A stretch of 64,000 nt of DNA from CBDDBK01 sp965225715 (GCA_965225715.1 CBDDBK010000003.1:442682-506681); one strand, 5' to 3'. Counted from the first letter of the stretch, positions 37,884 to 47,386 are shown. Notes: a model not told the origin generated them from the sequence alone. A program made the numbers and translations.

Positions 37884-38594
37884 TCACTTAAATATTGACA
37901 TTAGCCTTTTGGAAGTTATAAAAGCTAATACAAATCCACTTAATACTGTAAAAATACCCATTAATGAAAATACTCTTAAAAGCATATTATTAAAATCATC
38001 CCGTCCTTGATAATCCATAGTGTGTAACATCCATAAAAAATCAAACCAGCGCCAACTTCTATGTCTCACAGTTTGAAAATCCCCATTTTTTAAATTTATA
38101 TAAGCCTTAACCTTTTGCTGACCTTTATAACTAATAACGTAGGCTGGAAGGTCTTTTTTTCTGTATTCATGATGTTTACCAACTTTGGTAATACGTTCAA
38201 TTTTATCAACTTCTAAATGACTAATAATATGTTCTTTAGCAATAGATAAAGCCTCTTTTTGAGTTATCTCTTTTTTTAAAATACCTGTTTGGGCATGATA
38301 TAAATTCTGATCGTTGATCCAATAATAAGGCTCTTTGATTATAATTTTTAAAGCTATATTTTTTATTATAATTTTGTTTGAATCCTTATTTATTAGATCA
38401 TTAGGACTTATCAAATTATGGAAATAAATATCTTCTATGGGTTTTTGTTTCAAATGATCACCATGTATTTCGTCTAAATTTGTCCAGCTAAAATATAAAC
38501 CCCCAACTGTCCACATCATGAATTGGATCCCTAAAAAGATCCCTAAATAGCGATGAATTTTACGAATTAATAAAGAGTTTTTCCTTTGAAACAT
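37884..38594 (-). CDS. PepSY-associated membrane protein
   Basis: A 236-residue protein with two membrane helices: one at residues about 12-32 (RKIHRYLGIFLGIQFMMW, the PepSY_TM signature) and one near the C terminus (about 205-228). The intervening domain has a PepSY-like phrase (QKEALSIAKEHI...DKIERITKVG). These proteins are often linked to iron-uptake or redox systems, but the partner is not in view. It follows dnaE downstream with a 108-bp gap on the same strand. Confidence 0.8.
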   Translation of the reverse strand: MFQRKNSLLIRKIHRYLGIFLGIQFMMWTVGGLYFSWTNLDEIHGDHLKQKPIEDIYFHNLISPNDLINKDSNKIIIKNIALKIIIKEPYYWINDQNLYHAQTGILKKEITQKEALSIAKEHIISHLEVDKIERITKVGKHHEYRKKDLPAYVISYKGQQKVKAYINLKNGDFQTVRHRSWRWFDFLWMLHTMDYQGRDDFNNMLLRVFSLMGIFTVLSGFVLAFITSKRLMSIFK

Positions 38595-38702
38595 CTTAAT
38601 AATAACTATAAATTATGGAATATAAAATACTAAAAACCAATTAATTAATTTAAAAAACCAAAAATTTCAAAAAACTGATTATCAACATACTTTTGAAACA
38701 GG

Positions 38703-41700
38703 TTAAAAATTGAGTCCTTTTATTTTTTCTAGCTTATCAAAAAAATCTTGTTTCAAATCTACTTTATATTTGCCGACCTTGAAACTATAAGCCATATTTT
38801 CCTGATGATTATCTGCTGTGACATTTAAATAAACCAGATTCTTACCTGGGTATTTTCTAACAAGCTCTATAAAATTTAAGGCTTGTTCATCTTTGAATTT
38901 ATTAAGATTGATGGAAATATTAAGTGCTATATTATTTACAGTATTCATTTTTTCGAGTGATTCTATTGTTTTAGTTGCAAAATCCCAACGGCTACCATCT
39001 CGCCACTGGCGTACTTGTCCTGTTAAAAAGAGTCTTTCATTTTCTTTAAGCAGATGACTATATGATTCATAAGTTCTATTAAAAAGTCTAATAAAAAGTT
39101 TGGCATGATAATCTTCAATTTCAAGGGCGCAGTTTGTTTTTCCATCTTTACCTGTATATAAATTAACCTTGGTTACTATACCCGAAATACTAACATTTTG
39201 ATTGGTAAAATTTTCAAGTTCTCCGAGGTTTTTACATCTGGATTTTATGAAATATTTAAAATCATCGAGAGGGTGTCCTGAAATATAAAATCCCGTTACC
39301 TCTTTTTCTTGTTCAAGTTGTCGGAGTTTTGTATAAGGTTGAATTTGAGGGAATTTTGGAACAGGTAAAGTTTCTTTATTTCCGGCAGATCCAAAGAGGG
39401 AATTTTGATTAGAAGTAGCCTCGTTTTGAATATAATTACCATATTTTATGAGCCTCTCTATTCCATTTTTATCATTTTGGTCAGTTTCTAAAAGTTGGGC
39501 GCGGTGCACGTTTTGAAAACTGTCAAAAGCACCACCTTGACCTAGACTTTCAAAGGTTTTTTTACTGACATTTCGTAAATTAATTCTTTCCACAAAATTA
39601 TAAATATCGGGAAAAATACCTTTACCTTTTCTATTATTGATAACGTCTTCTGCTGCCAGTTTCCCAACACCTTTAACAGCCCCTAAACCAAATCGAATAG
39701 CTCCACTTTTATTAACTGAAAAGCCAATATTACTTTCATTAATATCTGGTCCAAAAATTTTAATGTTCATTTTTTGAGTTTCATCAATAAACTTTTTAAT
39801 ATTATCCATGCTGTTGCTATTATGGTCTAAAACAGCCGCCATATATTCACTGGAATAATTAGCTTTTAAGTAAGCAGTTTGATAAGCTATAACAGAATAA
39901 GCAGCTGAATGGGAGCGGTTGAAACCATATTCGGCAAATTTTTCCATAATTCCAAAAACTTCTTCGGCTTTTTTAGCGCGTATACTATGTTGTTCCCAAG
40001 CACCTTTAACAAAAATCTGACGCTGTTTTTTCATCTCTTTCATATTTTTTTTCCCCATAGCTCTACGCAATAAATCTGCTTGTCCCAAACTATAACCAGC
40101 CATAATTTGGGCGCTTTGCATGATTTGTTCTTGATAAATCATAATGCCAAAGGTAGGTTCTAAGATTGGTTTAAGAATAGCATGAGGATAATTTACCTTT
40201 TCCTTTCCGTGTTTTCGAGCAATATAACTGGGGATAAATTGCATAGGACCCGGTCTATACAAAGCATTCATAGCAATTAAATCTTCTAGATTTGTGGGTT
40301 TCAACTCTTTAAGATACATACGCATACCTTCAGATTCAAACTGAAAAGTACTTATTGTATGACCAGATTGGTAAAGTTTAAACGTTTTTTTATCATTTAA
40401 AGGGATTGTATCTATATCTATATTTATATCATGTTTATCTTTAATAATATCTAAAGTTGTCTTGATAATACTCAATGTTTTTAAGCCTAAAAAGTCCATT
40501 TTTAACATGCCTACATCTTCGATAATTTTGCCTTCAAATTGGGTAACCAATAAATCGGTCTCTTTCGTCGTACAAATAGGAATATAATTCATGATATTAT
40601 CGGGAGCAATGATAATACCAGCTGCGTGGATACCTGTATTTCTAATCGAACCTTCTAAACCTTCAGCTTTATGGAGAACTTGACCCATTAAAGCCTCTTT
40701 ATTTTGATAGGTATTTTGGAGTTCTTGGATGTCTTTAAAAGCCTGTTGAAGCGTAGTACCCGGTTTTTCAGGAACAAGTTTAGCTAAATAATTGGAATCT
40801 TTAAGGGGCAAATCCATAACTCTTGCTACATCTCGGATAGACATTTTAGCTGCCATACGACCATAGGTAATAATCTGAGCGACTTGATTTTTTCCATACT
40901 TTTCTACTACATAGTCAATAACTGTTTGTCTACCTTCGTCGTCAAAATCTATATCTATATCAGGCATACTAACCCGCTCTGGATTTAAAAAACGTTCAAA
41001 AAGGAGATTGTATTTGATAGGATCTATATTGGTGATTCCAATACAATAAGCCACCAGTGACCCCGCAACAGACCCTCTACCAGGCCCTACAACAACAGAG
41101 CGTTCTTTGGCAGCAATAATAAAATCTTGAACAATTAAAAAATAACCGGGAAAGCCCATTTTTTCTATGATACCCAATTCGAAATTAATACGTTCATCAA
41201 TTTCTGGAGTTAGAAGAGTATAACGCTCTTTAGCTCCCTGAAAAACAAGATATCTTAAATATTCATTTTGATCTTTAAAAGATGGAGGCAAAGGAAAAGC
41301 AGGTAAAAGGATGTCTCTTTTAAGGTTAAGGGGCGTAATTTTATTTACTATTTCATTTGTGTAATCCAAGGCTTGAGGAATATCAGAAAACAAGGCATTC
41401 ATTTCTTTTTGACTTTTAAAATAAAATTTATTGTTTGGAAAACCAAAACGAAAATTTTTTCCTTCGCCTATAGGTGTATTTTTTTTATTACCCGTATTTA
41501 TACATAAGAGTATATCATGAATATCAGAATCTTCTTCATCTAAATAGTGGGAATCATTAGTAGCAATAACTTTTAAATCATATTTTTTGGCAAATTTTAA
41601 TAAAATTTGATTCACATTTTCTTGACTTATACCTGTTTTATCAAAATCTTCTATATCATGACGTTGCAATTCAATATAATAATCTTCCTTACCAAAAATA

Positions 41701-42197
41701 TTTATCCACCATTTAAGTTTTTCTTCGGCTGATCGTTCACCTTCAAAAAGAATAGTTTGAGGAATTTCCGCTCCAATGCAACAGGATGTTGCAATTAAGC
41801 CTTCGGCATACTTTTCAATAAGTTCTTTATCTACCCTTGGATATTTACTATATAAACCTTCCTTATAGCCTAAAGAACAAAGTTTTGATAGATTTTGGTA
41901 CCCTTTTTCATTTTTAGCCAATACCAATTGATGGTACCTTTTGTCTTTATCTTGTTTGCTAAATTTTTGTTTATGACGATCGTTTACCAAATAGAGTTCA
42001 CAACCGATAATGGGTTTAATACCTACTTTTTCGGCTTCATTAACCAGTTGAAAAGCTCCAAACATATTGCCGTGATCAGTCATAGCAACCCCTTGCATAC
42101 CATCGGCTTTTGCCTTGGCAACCATAGATTTAATATTCGTTGCACCATCTAAAAGTGAAAACTGAGTATGACAATGAAGATGATTAAATTGTTGCAA
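38703..42197 (-). CDS. dnaE: DNA polymerase III alpha subunit
   Basis: A 1164-residue replicase, typical for DnaE1. The N-terminal PHP domain has H8/H10 (HLHCHTQFSLLDG) and TDHGNMFG. The catalytic aspartates lie in SMPDIDIDFDDEGRQ (about residue 410). Then follow the fingers and helix-hairpin-helix regions (NRSHSAAYS), the beta-clamp binding region and an OB domain (NVSISGIVTKVNLYTGKDGK). It synthesises the chromosome with the rest of the Pol III holoenzyme. The ATG at 42197 gives the conserved MQQFNHLHCHTQFSLLD start. Confidence 0.97.
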   Translation of the reverse strand: MQQFNHLHCHTQFSLLDGATNIKSMVAKAKADGMQGVAMTDHGNMFGAFQLVNEAEKVGIKPIIGCELYLVNDRHKQKFSKQDKDKRYHQLVLAKNEKGYQNLSKLCSLGYKEGLYSKYPRVDKELIEKYAEGLIATSCCIGAEIPQTILFEGERSAEEKLKWWINIFGKEDYYIELQRHDIEDFDKTGISQENVNQILLKFAKKYDLKVIATNDSHYLDEEDSDIHDILLCINTGNKKNTPIGEGKNFRFGFPNNKFYFKSQKEMNALFSDIPQALDYTNEIVNKITPLNLKRDILLPAFPLPPSFKDQNEYLRYLVFQGAKERYTLLTPEIDERINFELGIIEKMGFPGYFLIVQDFIIAAKERSVVVGPGRGSVAGSLVAYCIGITNIDPIKYNLLFERFLNPERVSMPDIDIDFDDEGRQTVIDYVVEKYGKNQVAQIITYGRMAAKMSIRDVARVMDLPLKDSNYLAKLVPEKPGTTLQQAFKDIQELQNTYQNKEALMGQVLHKAEGLEGSIRNTGIHAAGIIIAPDNIMNYIPICTTKETDLLVTQFEGKIIEDVGMLKMDFLGLKTLSIIKTTLDIIKDKHDINIDIDTIPLNDKKTFKLYQSGHTISTFQFESEGMRMYLKELKPTNLEDLIAMNALYRPGPMQFIPSYIARKHGKEKVNYPHAILKPILEPTFGIMIYQEQIMQSAQIMAGYSLGQADLLRRAMGKKNMKEMKKQRQIFVKGAWEQHSIRAKKAEEVFGIMEKFAEYGFNRSHSAAYSVIAYQTAYLKANYSSEYMAAVLDHNSNSMDNIKKFIDETQKMNIKIFGPDINESNIGFSVNKSGAIRFGLGAVKGVGKLAAEDVINNRKGKGIFPDIYNFVERINLRNVSKKTFESLGQGGAFDSFQNVHRAQLLETDQNDKNGIERLIKYGNYIQNEATSNQNSLFGSAGNKETLPVPKFPQIQPYTKLRQLEQEKEVTGFYISGHPLDDFKYFIKSRCKNLGELENFTNQNVSISGIVTKVNLYTGKDGKTNCALEIEDYHAKLFIRLFNRTYESYSHLLKENERLFLTGQVRQWRDGSRWDFATKTIESLEKMNTVNNIALNISINLNKFKDEQALNFIELVRKYPGKNLVYLNVTADNHQENMAYSFKVGKYKVDLKQDFFDKLEKIKGLNF

Positions 42198-42391
42198 AAT
42201 GCTTTATTTTAGTAATTCATCGCGGTTAATTTTATTTTTAATTTAAAGCCTAAAATTAGAAAAATTATAGTTTGAGCAATACCTTATTTTATTATTTTTA
42301 TTTTATAGTTTTATGAAAAATAAATATATAATTACAGTTTTTTTTACTATACATTTAATCATTTTTAAAATTATTAATTCTCTAATTTACT

Positions 42392-43279
42392 TTGCTATAT
42401 AAAATTATTAACTATTTGATTTTCTTAGCTTTTATTTTATTTAATTTTAAATTATTAGCTTTGATTATCGTATTAGATGCAGGACATGGAGGGAAAGATT
42501 ATGGGTATTCTAGTAAAAGAAAATACAAAAAAAGCGAAAAGGAATTAAATTTGATTATAGTTAAAAAAATTGGAACATATTTAACCCAAAATATAAAAGG
42601 TGTAAAAGTGATTTATACCAGAACTACAGATCATTTTTTGACCTTAGATGAACGAGTAGAATTAGCGAATAAACACTTAGCCGATATTTTTATTAGCATT
42701 CATTGCAACAGTAGTGGTGATAAAAATGCTTCAGGTGCACGGGTTCATATTCATAATAAAAAATTGGAAAAAGATTTTAAACTTGCCAAAAATATTAAGA
42801 CAACATTAGCCGAAATAGGTAAACGTAGAAGTTTAGCTGTCCAAGATTTTACAGATAGAAAACAAAATTTACAAGTCATTCAATACACAGAGATGATTAG
42901 TCTTCTTATAGAACTAGGATTTTTATCCAATAGTTCAGAGGAAAAAGTACTTCATACAACTTGGGGACAAGACCATATCGCTAAAGCAATTGCTATTGGG
43001 ATTAAAAACTTTTTGAAAACAAACCAAACCAAGCCTACTCAGCGCTACAAATTGTACAAAATTCAAATAGCTGCTTCAAAAGCTATATCTGAAAACCTAA
43101 GAAATAAACGGGAAAAACGCTTAGATATGCGTGTTGATATATACAAACATCTTAACCCCAAAAAACAAGTCCATTATCATTTAGTCGGACACTACCATAG
43201 CCGAGAAGAAGCTAAAATCAACTTAAAAAAAATACAAGCCAGCGGTTTTAAAAATGCTTTTATCGTGAGAGTGAGATGA
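42392..43279 (+). CDS. N-acetylmuramoyl-L-alanine amidase with SPOR-like end
   Basis: A 295-residue secreted protein. The signal region is hydrophobic (residues about 5-27). The Amidase_3 domain has LDAGHGGKDYG (zinc histidine), ISIHCNSSG and the catalytic glutamate in SLLIELGFLSN. A C-terminal region (about 220-295) resembles a SPOR domain that binds septal peptidoglycan. The frame has no ATG: the only start is TTG at 42392. A separate 29-codon ATG frame (42313-42402) ends by overlapping that TTG and may be a leader that couples translation, or a frameshifted original start. Confidence 0.85.
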   Translation: MLYKIINYLIFLAFILFNFKLLALIIVLDAGHGGKDYGYSSKRKYKKSEKELNLIIVKKIGTYLTQNIKGVKVIYTRTTDHFLTLDERVELANKHLADIFISIHCNSSGDKNASGARVHIHNKKLEKDFKLAKNIKTTLAEIGKRRSLAVQDFTDRKQNLQVIQYTEMISLLIELGFLSNSSEEKVLHTTWGQDHIAKAIAIGIKNFLKTNQTKPTQRYKLYKIQIAASKAISENLRNKREKRLDMRVDIYKHLNPKKQVHYHLVGHYHSREEAKINLKKIQASGFKNAFIVRVR

Positions 43280-43352
43280 ATGATTCTGTCGTATTTTTTT
43301 GAAGTTCATTTTGGGTATCTATAAAAATTACTATTTTCCTTTTTGTCATTTT

Positions 43353-43805
43353 TTATATTTTATTTTTTGAATCTATTATAATCGTAACCGGACCATCGTT
43401 AATAAGAGAAACCTGCATATTAGCAGCAAATTGTCCTGTTGCTATGGGTTTGTTTAAAAGATCTTCAAGATTTTTAATCATTTTATTGTAAAGTTGATAT
43501 GCTTTTTCAGGTTTAGCCGCCCGAATAAAAGAAGGTCTATTGCCTTTTTTAGTATTCGCATACAAAGTAAACTGGCTGATTAACAATAGTTCACCTTCTA
43601 TTTCTATTAATGATTTATTCATTTTATTTTTTTCATCTCCAAAAATACGCATATTGATAATCTTTTTGCTAAGCCATACAATATCCTGTTCATCATCATC
43701 TTCAGCTATACCTAATAAAACAACTAAGCCCTTTTTTATAGCCGAAAATTGATTTTCATCTATAAATAATTTGGCATCTTTTACTCTTTGGAGAACTACT
43801 ATCAT
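43353..43805 (-). CDS. dtd: D-aminoacyl-tRNA deacylase
   Basis: A 150-residue protein of DTD length with the two active-site motifs: SQFTLYANTKKGNRPSF (the SQFTL signature) and the C-terminal NDGPVTIIID (the NxGPVT signature). It removes D-amino acids (and glycine from tRNA-Ala) from mischarged tRNAs. It is convergent with the amidase gene, which ends 74 bp away, and is the last non-Rhs gene before the toxin array. Confidence 0.95.
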   Translation of the reverse strand: MIVVLQRVKDAKLFIDENQFSAIKKGLVVLLGIAEDDDEQDIVWLSKKIINMRIFGDEKNKMNKSLIEIEGELLLISQFTLYANTKKGNRPSFIRAAKPEKAYQLYNKMIKNLEDLLNKPIATGQFAANMQVSLINDGPVTIIIDSKNKI

Positions 43806-43874
43806 CTTTTATTTTAAATTATTGACAGGACTTCGTCATTTAGAAAACGACAGATGGGTTTTTCATTTGTTCCA

Positions 43875-44174
43875 TCATATAATTTCGGTGGTGTTTAAGT
43901 TGTTATTAAGGTTGAAATTATAAAAATTACTTCCCAAGTCAAAACCGGTATAATTTATCCCGGTATATTCTCCGTAAACGGTAACTTCGTCTAAAACTGT
44001 TCCTGAGAAACCGCCTAAGAAATCACTATCATTATCCGAGCCACTAGCTGCTTTCAGTCCCAGCAGGTCATTCAAACTAATCGGATTGTTTAAGCCAAAG
44101 TGCATCGGCGAAAAAGAAACATAGTCTTCTGATAATAAGTCTATACCAAAAAAGCGTCCTAAGGCATTGTCCAA
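43875..44174 (-). CDS. Rhs core fragment with a toxin-free tail (array end)
   Basis: 99 residues: an Rhs core end (NALGRFFGIDLLSEDYVSF) through SLNDLLGL, and then a unique tail (DSDFLGGFSGTVLDEVTVYG..) with no toxin features. The start shown is a TTG; the frame begins right after a TGA, so it is probably not translated on its own. The LDEVTVYG phrase is typical of the end of non-toxic or native Rhs proteins of Bacteroidota. It may be the original 3' end of the ancestral gene, now the far end of the array. Confidence 0.75.
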   Translation of the reverse strand: MDNALGRFFGIDLLSEDYVSFSPMHFGLNNPISLNDLLGLKAASGSDNDSDFLGGFSGTVLDEVTVYGEYTGINYTGFDLGSNFYNFNLNNNLNTTEII

Positions 44175-44189
44175 ATTAAAATTTAATCG

Positions 44190-44396
44190 TCAATTATATT
44201 TTATAATCCATTTTACTGGTTTATCTTCAATGTCTAAACTATCAGTTCCTAAAAATACTGTGTAAAGAGGCTCCTCAGGAAAATTATTTATTCTCAAATA
44301 AACCTTTACACCATTTAGTTCTGAATAAAATCTCGTACTTTCTTTTTTATCTTGATGCCAAAAAATACGCTTTTCTATAATATCTTGTATATTCAT
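44190..44396 (-). CDS. Putative immunity protein of module 15
   Basis: A 68-residue protein (MNIQDIIEKRIFWHQ..) of unknown family. Its ATG overlaps the stop codon of the toxin at 44396 (TAATG), so translation is coupled. By position it is expected to neutralise that toxin. Confidence 0.65.
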   Translation of the reverse strand: MNIQDIIEKRIFWHQDKKESTRFYSELNGVKVYLRINNFPEEPLYTVFLGTDSLDIEDKPVKWIIKYN

Positions 44397-44818
44397 TAGT
44401 TTATACCAAATTTTTTGTTAATATTCGAGTTAGGTGTCTTACTTCCTTGTATTATTCTTTCATATAATGATTTGCCTCTAAAGCCTTGGTTATAATACTT
44501 GTTATAATAGTAATTGTAGTTTTGTACGGGAAAATTTTTGTTTAAGTAATTAATATCTCCTTGATCAGACATTAATCTTCTTGCCTTCCTTTTGAAATAT
44601 GCTCTTTGTTTTGAGATTTTCTTTGCATTATATTTAGTAGGTTTAACATTGGTATTTATTCTTTTAATTTGATTATTGTACCATAAGCGAACCTCTTGAT
44701 TAGTCATTACCCCTGTTGTTTTTCTTATAGAACTTACTCCTCTACCTAACCAACTTCCCAATCTTGCCACTCCCCCAATAGGGACAACAGCCGTTACCGC
44801 ATCCATCAACGGACTCAC
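44396..44818 (-). CDS. Orphan Rhs toxin module 15 (EVRLWY/ARRLMSD type)
   Basis: 140 codons from a GTG. The same frame extends upstream through FAFYSHLNNSNQQWYNGV to about 44880, where a TGA ends it. After the linker (AVVPIGGVARLGSWLG) comes a lysine-, asparagine- and tyrosine-rich tail with NQEVRLWYNNQ, ..RAYFKRKARRLMSDQ and ending KKFGIN. The pattern is reminiscent of toxin tails seen in other Rhs proteins, but I cannot assign an activity. No proper start codon is present, so it is likely a silent cassette. Confidence 0.65.
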   Translation of the reverse strand: MSPLMDAVTAVVPIGGVARLGSWLGRGVSSIRKTTGVMTNQEVRLWYNNQIKRINTNVKPTKYNAKKISKQRAYFKRKARRLMSDQGDINYLNKNFPVQNYNYYYNKYYNQGFRGKSLYERIIQGSKTPNSNINKKFGIN

Positions 44819-44888
44819 TACTCCATTATACCATTGTTGGTTGCTATTATTTAAATGGCTGTAAAAAGCAAAAATGGTAACTCAATTC

Positions 44889-45137
44889 TTATCTTATAGA
44901 ATTATCAAATTCTATAATTTTATTTCCAAGCATGGCATATTCGGATTCTAAACTATCCACAACTACTCTACTTAAAAGTCCCTTCATTTCAAATCTATTA
45001 TAAAAGTCATAACTTTTTACAGCTTTTTCAAGTATTTGTAAAGTCTCTTTTTCGTTTATATTCTTTTTTTTATTTAACTCTTTATGAATTATTTGCAATA
45101 ATTTACTCTTTGAGTTTTTAAATTTTTCTTTACTCAT
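44889..45137 (-). CDS. Second small gene of module 14
   Basis: An 82-residue, lysine-rich helical protein (MSKEKFKNSKSKLLQIIHKE..) of unknown family. Its start overlaps the stop of the gene at 45130 by 8 bp. It probably belongs to the immunity set of the 45506 toxin, or is a leftover immunity gene from a lost toxin. Confidence 0.6.
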   Translation of the reverse strand: MSKEKFKNSKSKLLQIIHKELNKKKNINEKETLQILEKAVKSYDFYNRFEMKGLLSRVVVDSLESEYAMLGNKIIEFDNSIR

Positions 45138-45483
45138 GAAAATTATTTATTAAATCCTCGTTGGAGTTAGAATATAAATCTCCAAAACCTATAATTTCTA
45201 ATTTTGATAATTTAAAATCATTAATATTTTGCTTATCAAATGATGCAATATTTACCGTTATAGGACGCGCATGTAATTTATTAAAGTTTTGAAAATAATA
45301 TCTGGGTTTGAGTAAGACTCTTGAGTAACGGTGAATCCTATCATTAAACCAAATATTTATTGGACTTTCTAATTGGGCTATCATCAATTTATTACAGCCT
45401 TTTTTTATTATTTTTGTAGAAATCAAAAAAATGGGTTCTTTTAGAAAATAGAACTCATCTGATTTAATGTATAATTGCTTCAT
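45130..45483 (-). CDS. Putative immunity protein of module 14
   Basis: A 117-residue protein (MKQLYIKSDEFYFLKEPIF..) with a beta-rich look and no known family. It starts 22 bp after the stop of the 45506 toxin, the position of an immunity gene. It has no resemblance to the immunity gene of the related toxin at 61872. Confidence 0.62.
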   Translation of the reverse strand: MKQLYIKSDEFYFLKEPIFLISTKIIKKGCNKLMIAQLESPINIWFNDRIHRYSRVLLKPRYYFQNFNKLHARPITVNIASFDKQNINDFKLSKLEIIGFGDLYSNSNEDLINNFHE

Positions 45484-45505
45484 TATTATGTTTATTTAGT
45501 GCTTA

Positions 45506-46522
45506 TTAATTTATTCTAAAGCCGTTGTAATGAGTAGGTTTTACTTTAGATGGATTAATTTTTAGCTCAGGTACAACCCGACCAAAATTTCCGTGAAATG
45601 GCGCCGCTGGTCTAATTTTTCCAAACTTTATTATATCCCTCAAATTAGCAGCACCTTTAACTTGAAAGGCTGCTGTATTCCAATCTGGCAAACCTGAAAA
45701 ATTTCTATAATATCTACCAAATAGCCTTGGATTAATTAAACTCCAATACTCTCCTGATGCATTAGATATGCCACCTCCAAATTTTCTATAAACAGGTATC
45801 TTTATATTACCAATATTTTTCGCTAGCAAACTTATCCCTTTTTGAGCATACCCCACAAACGGCAAAGGACTAACAGCAGTCACCGCATCCATCAGTGGAC
45901 TCACTACTCCATTATACCATTGTTGGTTACTGTCATTTAAACGGCTGTAAAAAGCAAAAGCCTCGTTAGATTGAATAGCTTTACGGGCAGTGCCCCGAAC
46001 TTGAACGTCAAAACTTGAAAAAGAGAACCCCGGCACCTGCCAGATTCCTGTTTCTTGATTCTTATTGGTGCTACCTCCACTTAAAAAACTGATTCGGATA
46101 ATACGAAGGTTAGCCCCTTCACCTTTAAATGTAAAATGAGTTTCTCCGTCTCCAGCCAACGAATACAAATAACCAACAAGCTCATCTACAGTGTCAAAAA
46201 CCTCACCGCCTCGCTGATTCTTTTTTCCCGTAGCACCGGCATCTACTTCTTTTCTCCCACTTGCATCATCAAAATCATTCACATTCAAACCCAGCGGGTC
46301 ATTCAAACTAATCGGATTATTTAAGCCAAAGTGCATCGGCGAAAAAGAAACATAGTCTTCTGATAATAAATCTATACCAAAAAAGCGTCCCAAGGCATTG
46401 TCCAAAGGTCTAAAAGGAGTCATATCCCAATTTAAACCGTGAGCTTCTTCCCGCTCCGTGCCAGCGTTAAAGAGAAAACCGTAATCTAAAAGGGGTTTCT
46501 TTTCCAAGCCCTTCATACTCAT
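45506..46522 (-). CDS. Orphan Rhs module 14 with a divergent TreTu-like ADP-ribosyltransferase tail
   Basis: 338 codons from the indicated ATG; the frame continues without a stop upstream to about 46606 (…HYYPFGMSMKG). It carries the Rhs core end, the GATGKKNQRGGEVFDTVD linker and the SPLPFVGYAQKG joint. Then VYRKFGGG..YWSLINP..FRNFSGLPDWNTAAFQVKG..PELKINP follows the same line-up as the toxin at 61872 (VYRVYGS..SWTFINP..FRNFAGLPSG..GRFIISG..PELIINP). I infer an ADP-ribosyltransferase-type toxin. The R, the SW/W and the E positions match. Confidence in the exact family is moderate. Confidence 0.7.
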   Translation of the reverse strand: MSMKGLEKKPLLDYGFLFNAGTEREEAHGLNWDMTPFRPLDNALGRFFGIDLLSEDYVSFSPMHFGLNNPISLNDPLGLNVNDFDDASGRKEVDAGATGKKNQRGGEVFDTVDELVGYLYSLAGDGETHFTFKGEGANLRIIRISFLSGGSTNKNQETGIWQVPGFSFSSFDVQVRGTARKAIQSNEAFAFYSRLNDSNQQWYNGVVSPLMDAVTAVSPLPFVGYAQKGISLLAKNIGNIKIPVYRKFGGGISNASGEYWSLINPRLFGRYYRNFSGLPDWNTAAFQVKGAANLRDIIKFGKIRPAAPFHGNFGRVVPELKINPSKVKPTHYNGFRIN

Positions 46523-46617
46523 CCCAAAAGGGTAGTAGTGGCTTTCTTGGATAACCTTGATAGCCTTCGTGTGCTTAATGCTGAAATTATCGAAATAGAT
46601 ATTTTAGTTTGAAGCGT

Positions 46618-46955
46618 TTATATTTTCCATTTGATTATTCCATCCTTTTTAGAACATATACCTACAGAACCTTGACCATAATCAAAAGCTAAATTAAATT
46701 CAAGGGTTTTATTTTTGATAAAATCCTTTAAATCTCTAGATATTTGAATAAATTCATAAAACTTCTCTTCTATTCCTTCTAGCTCTTTTAAAGCAGATGC
46801 TTTAGAAATATTTCCTATTGTACGTTTTGTAGACCACCCTACAACATAAAAATATTGCCCTTTTCAATTCCTAATTTTAAATTTTCAATTTTAAATGATT
46901 GCCCTTTTTTAAGAAAAATTAATGCTATCTCTAGGCGATGTTTTAGGTTTTTCAT
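46618..46955 (-). pseudogene. Frameshifted immunity gene of module 13
   Basis: The sequence is nearly identical to the intact 112-residue immunity gene at 58390-58728. At about 46847 it has five A (cataaaaatattg) where the intact copy has six (cataaaaaatattg), which breaks the frame at the phrase GNIFYVV. The start (TAATG overlap with the toxin stop at 46955) and the stop (46618-46620) are kept. The toxin it should neutralise (46955) is intact. Confidence 0.88.
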
Positions 46956-47386
46956 TATTTTATAATTTTAATGCGGTTAGCAGATATATTTTGATTAAAT
47001 AGAAATTCCATACCACCGCCAGGTCCCATTCCTGATAAATTGCCTTGGACTCTTCTAATAATTGATGGTTTGAGTCCTTGAACTCTAATTTGTAACAATG
47101 ATGTGGGGAAAGGTTTTTGTCCTGATAAAGCTAATTCGATATGTGCTTGCAGTGGACTTAAATTGCTTCTATTTGTCAAATATAAGAATCCATCTTGACT
47201 ATATTTAGTTTGTAATCCAAAATTGGCAATATTTTGAGCTGATTTTAGATCTGTGTAGTGATACAAATATTTAGGTAATTTTCTTGAAAAAAGTTTATTA
47301 CCTAACAAACCTAACCAATTTCCCAATCTTGCCACTCCGCCGATGGGTACAACCGATGATATCGCATCCATCAACGGACTCACCAC
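46955..47386 (-). CDS. Orphan Rhs toxin module 13, HYD1-like ADP-ribosyltransferase
   Basis: 143 codons from a GTG. After the linker (ISSVVPIGGVARLGNWLG) the tail KYLYHYTDLKSAQNIANFGL..YLTNRSNLSPLQAHIELAL has the YHYT, GL and A..E pattern of HYD1-type ADP-ribosyltransferase toxins (family recognised by pattern, not by alignment). It is identical at the protein level to the toxin at 58728. The upstream frame extends to about 47465 (AVQSNEAFAFYKRLND..), interrupted there by unrelated sequence. Confidence 0.75.
   Translation of the reverse strand: MVSPLMDAISSVVPIGGVARLGNWLGLLGNKLFSRKLPKYLYHYTDLKSAQNIANFGLQTKYSQDGFLYLTNRSNLSPLQAHIELALSGQKPFPTSLLQIRVQGLKPSIIRRVQGNLSGMGPGGGMEFLFNQNISANRIKIIK

Noticed and set aside
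43806..43874. Possible terminator at the end of the array
   Set aside because: The inverted bases (TCGT..ACGA) are too short and the loop is not convincing.
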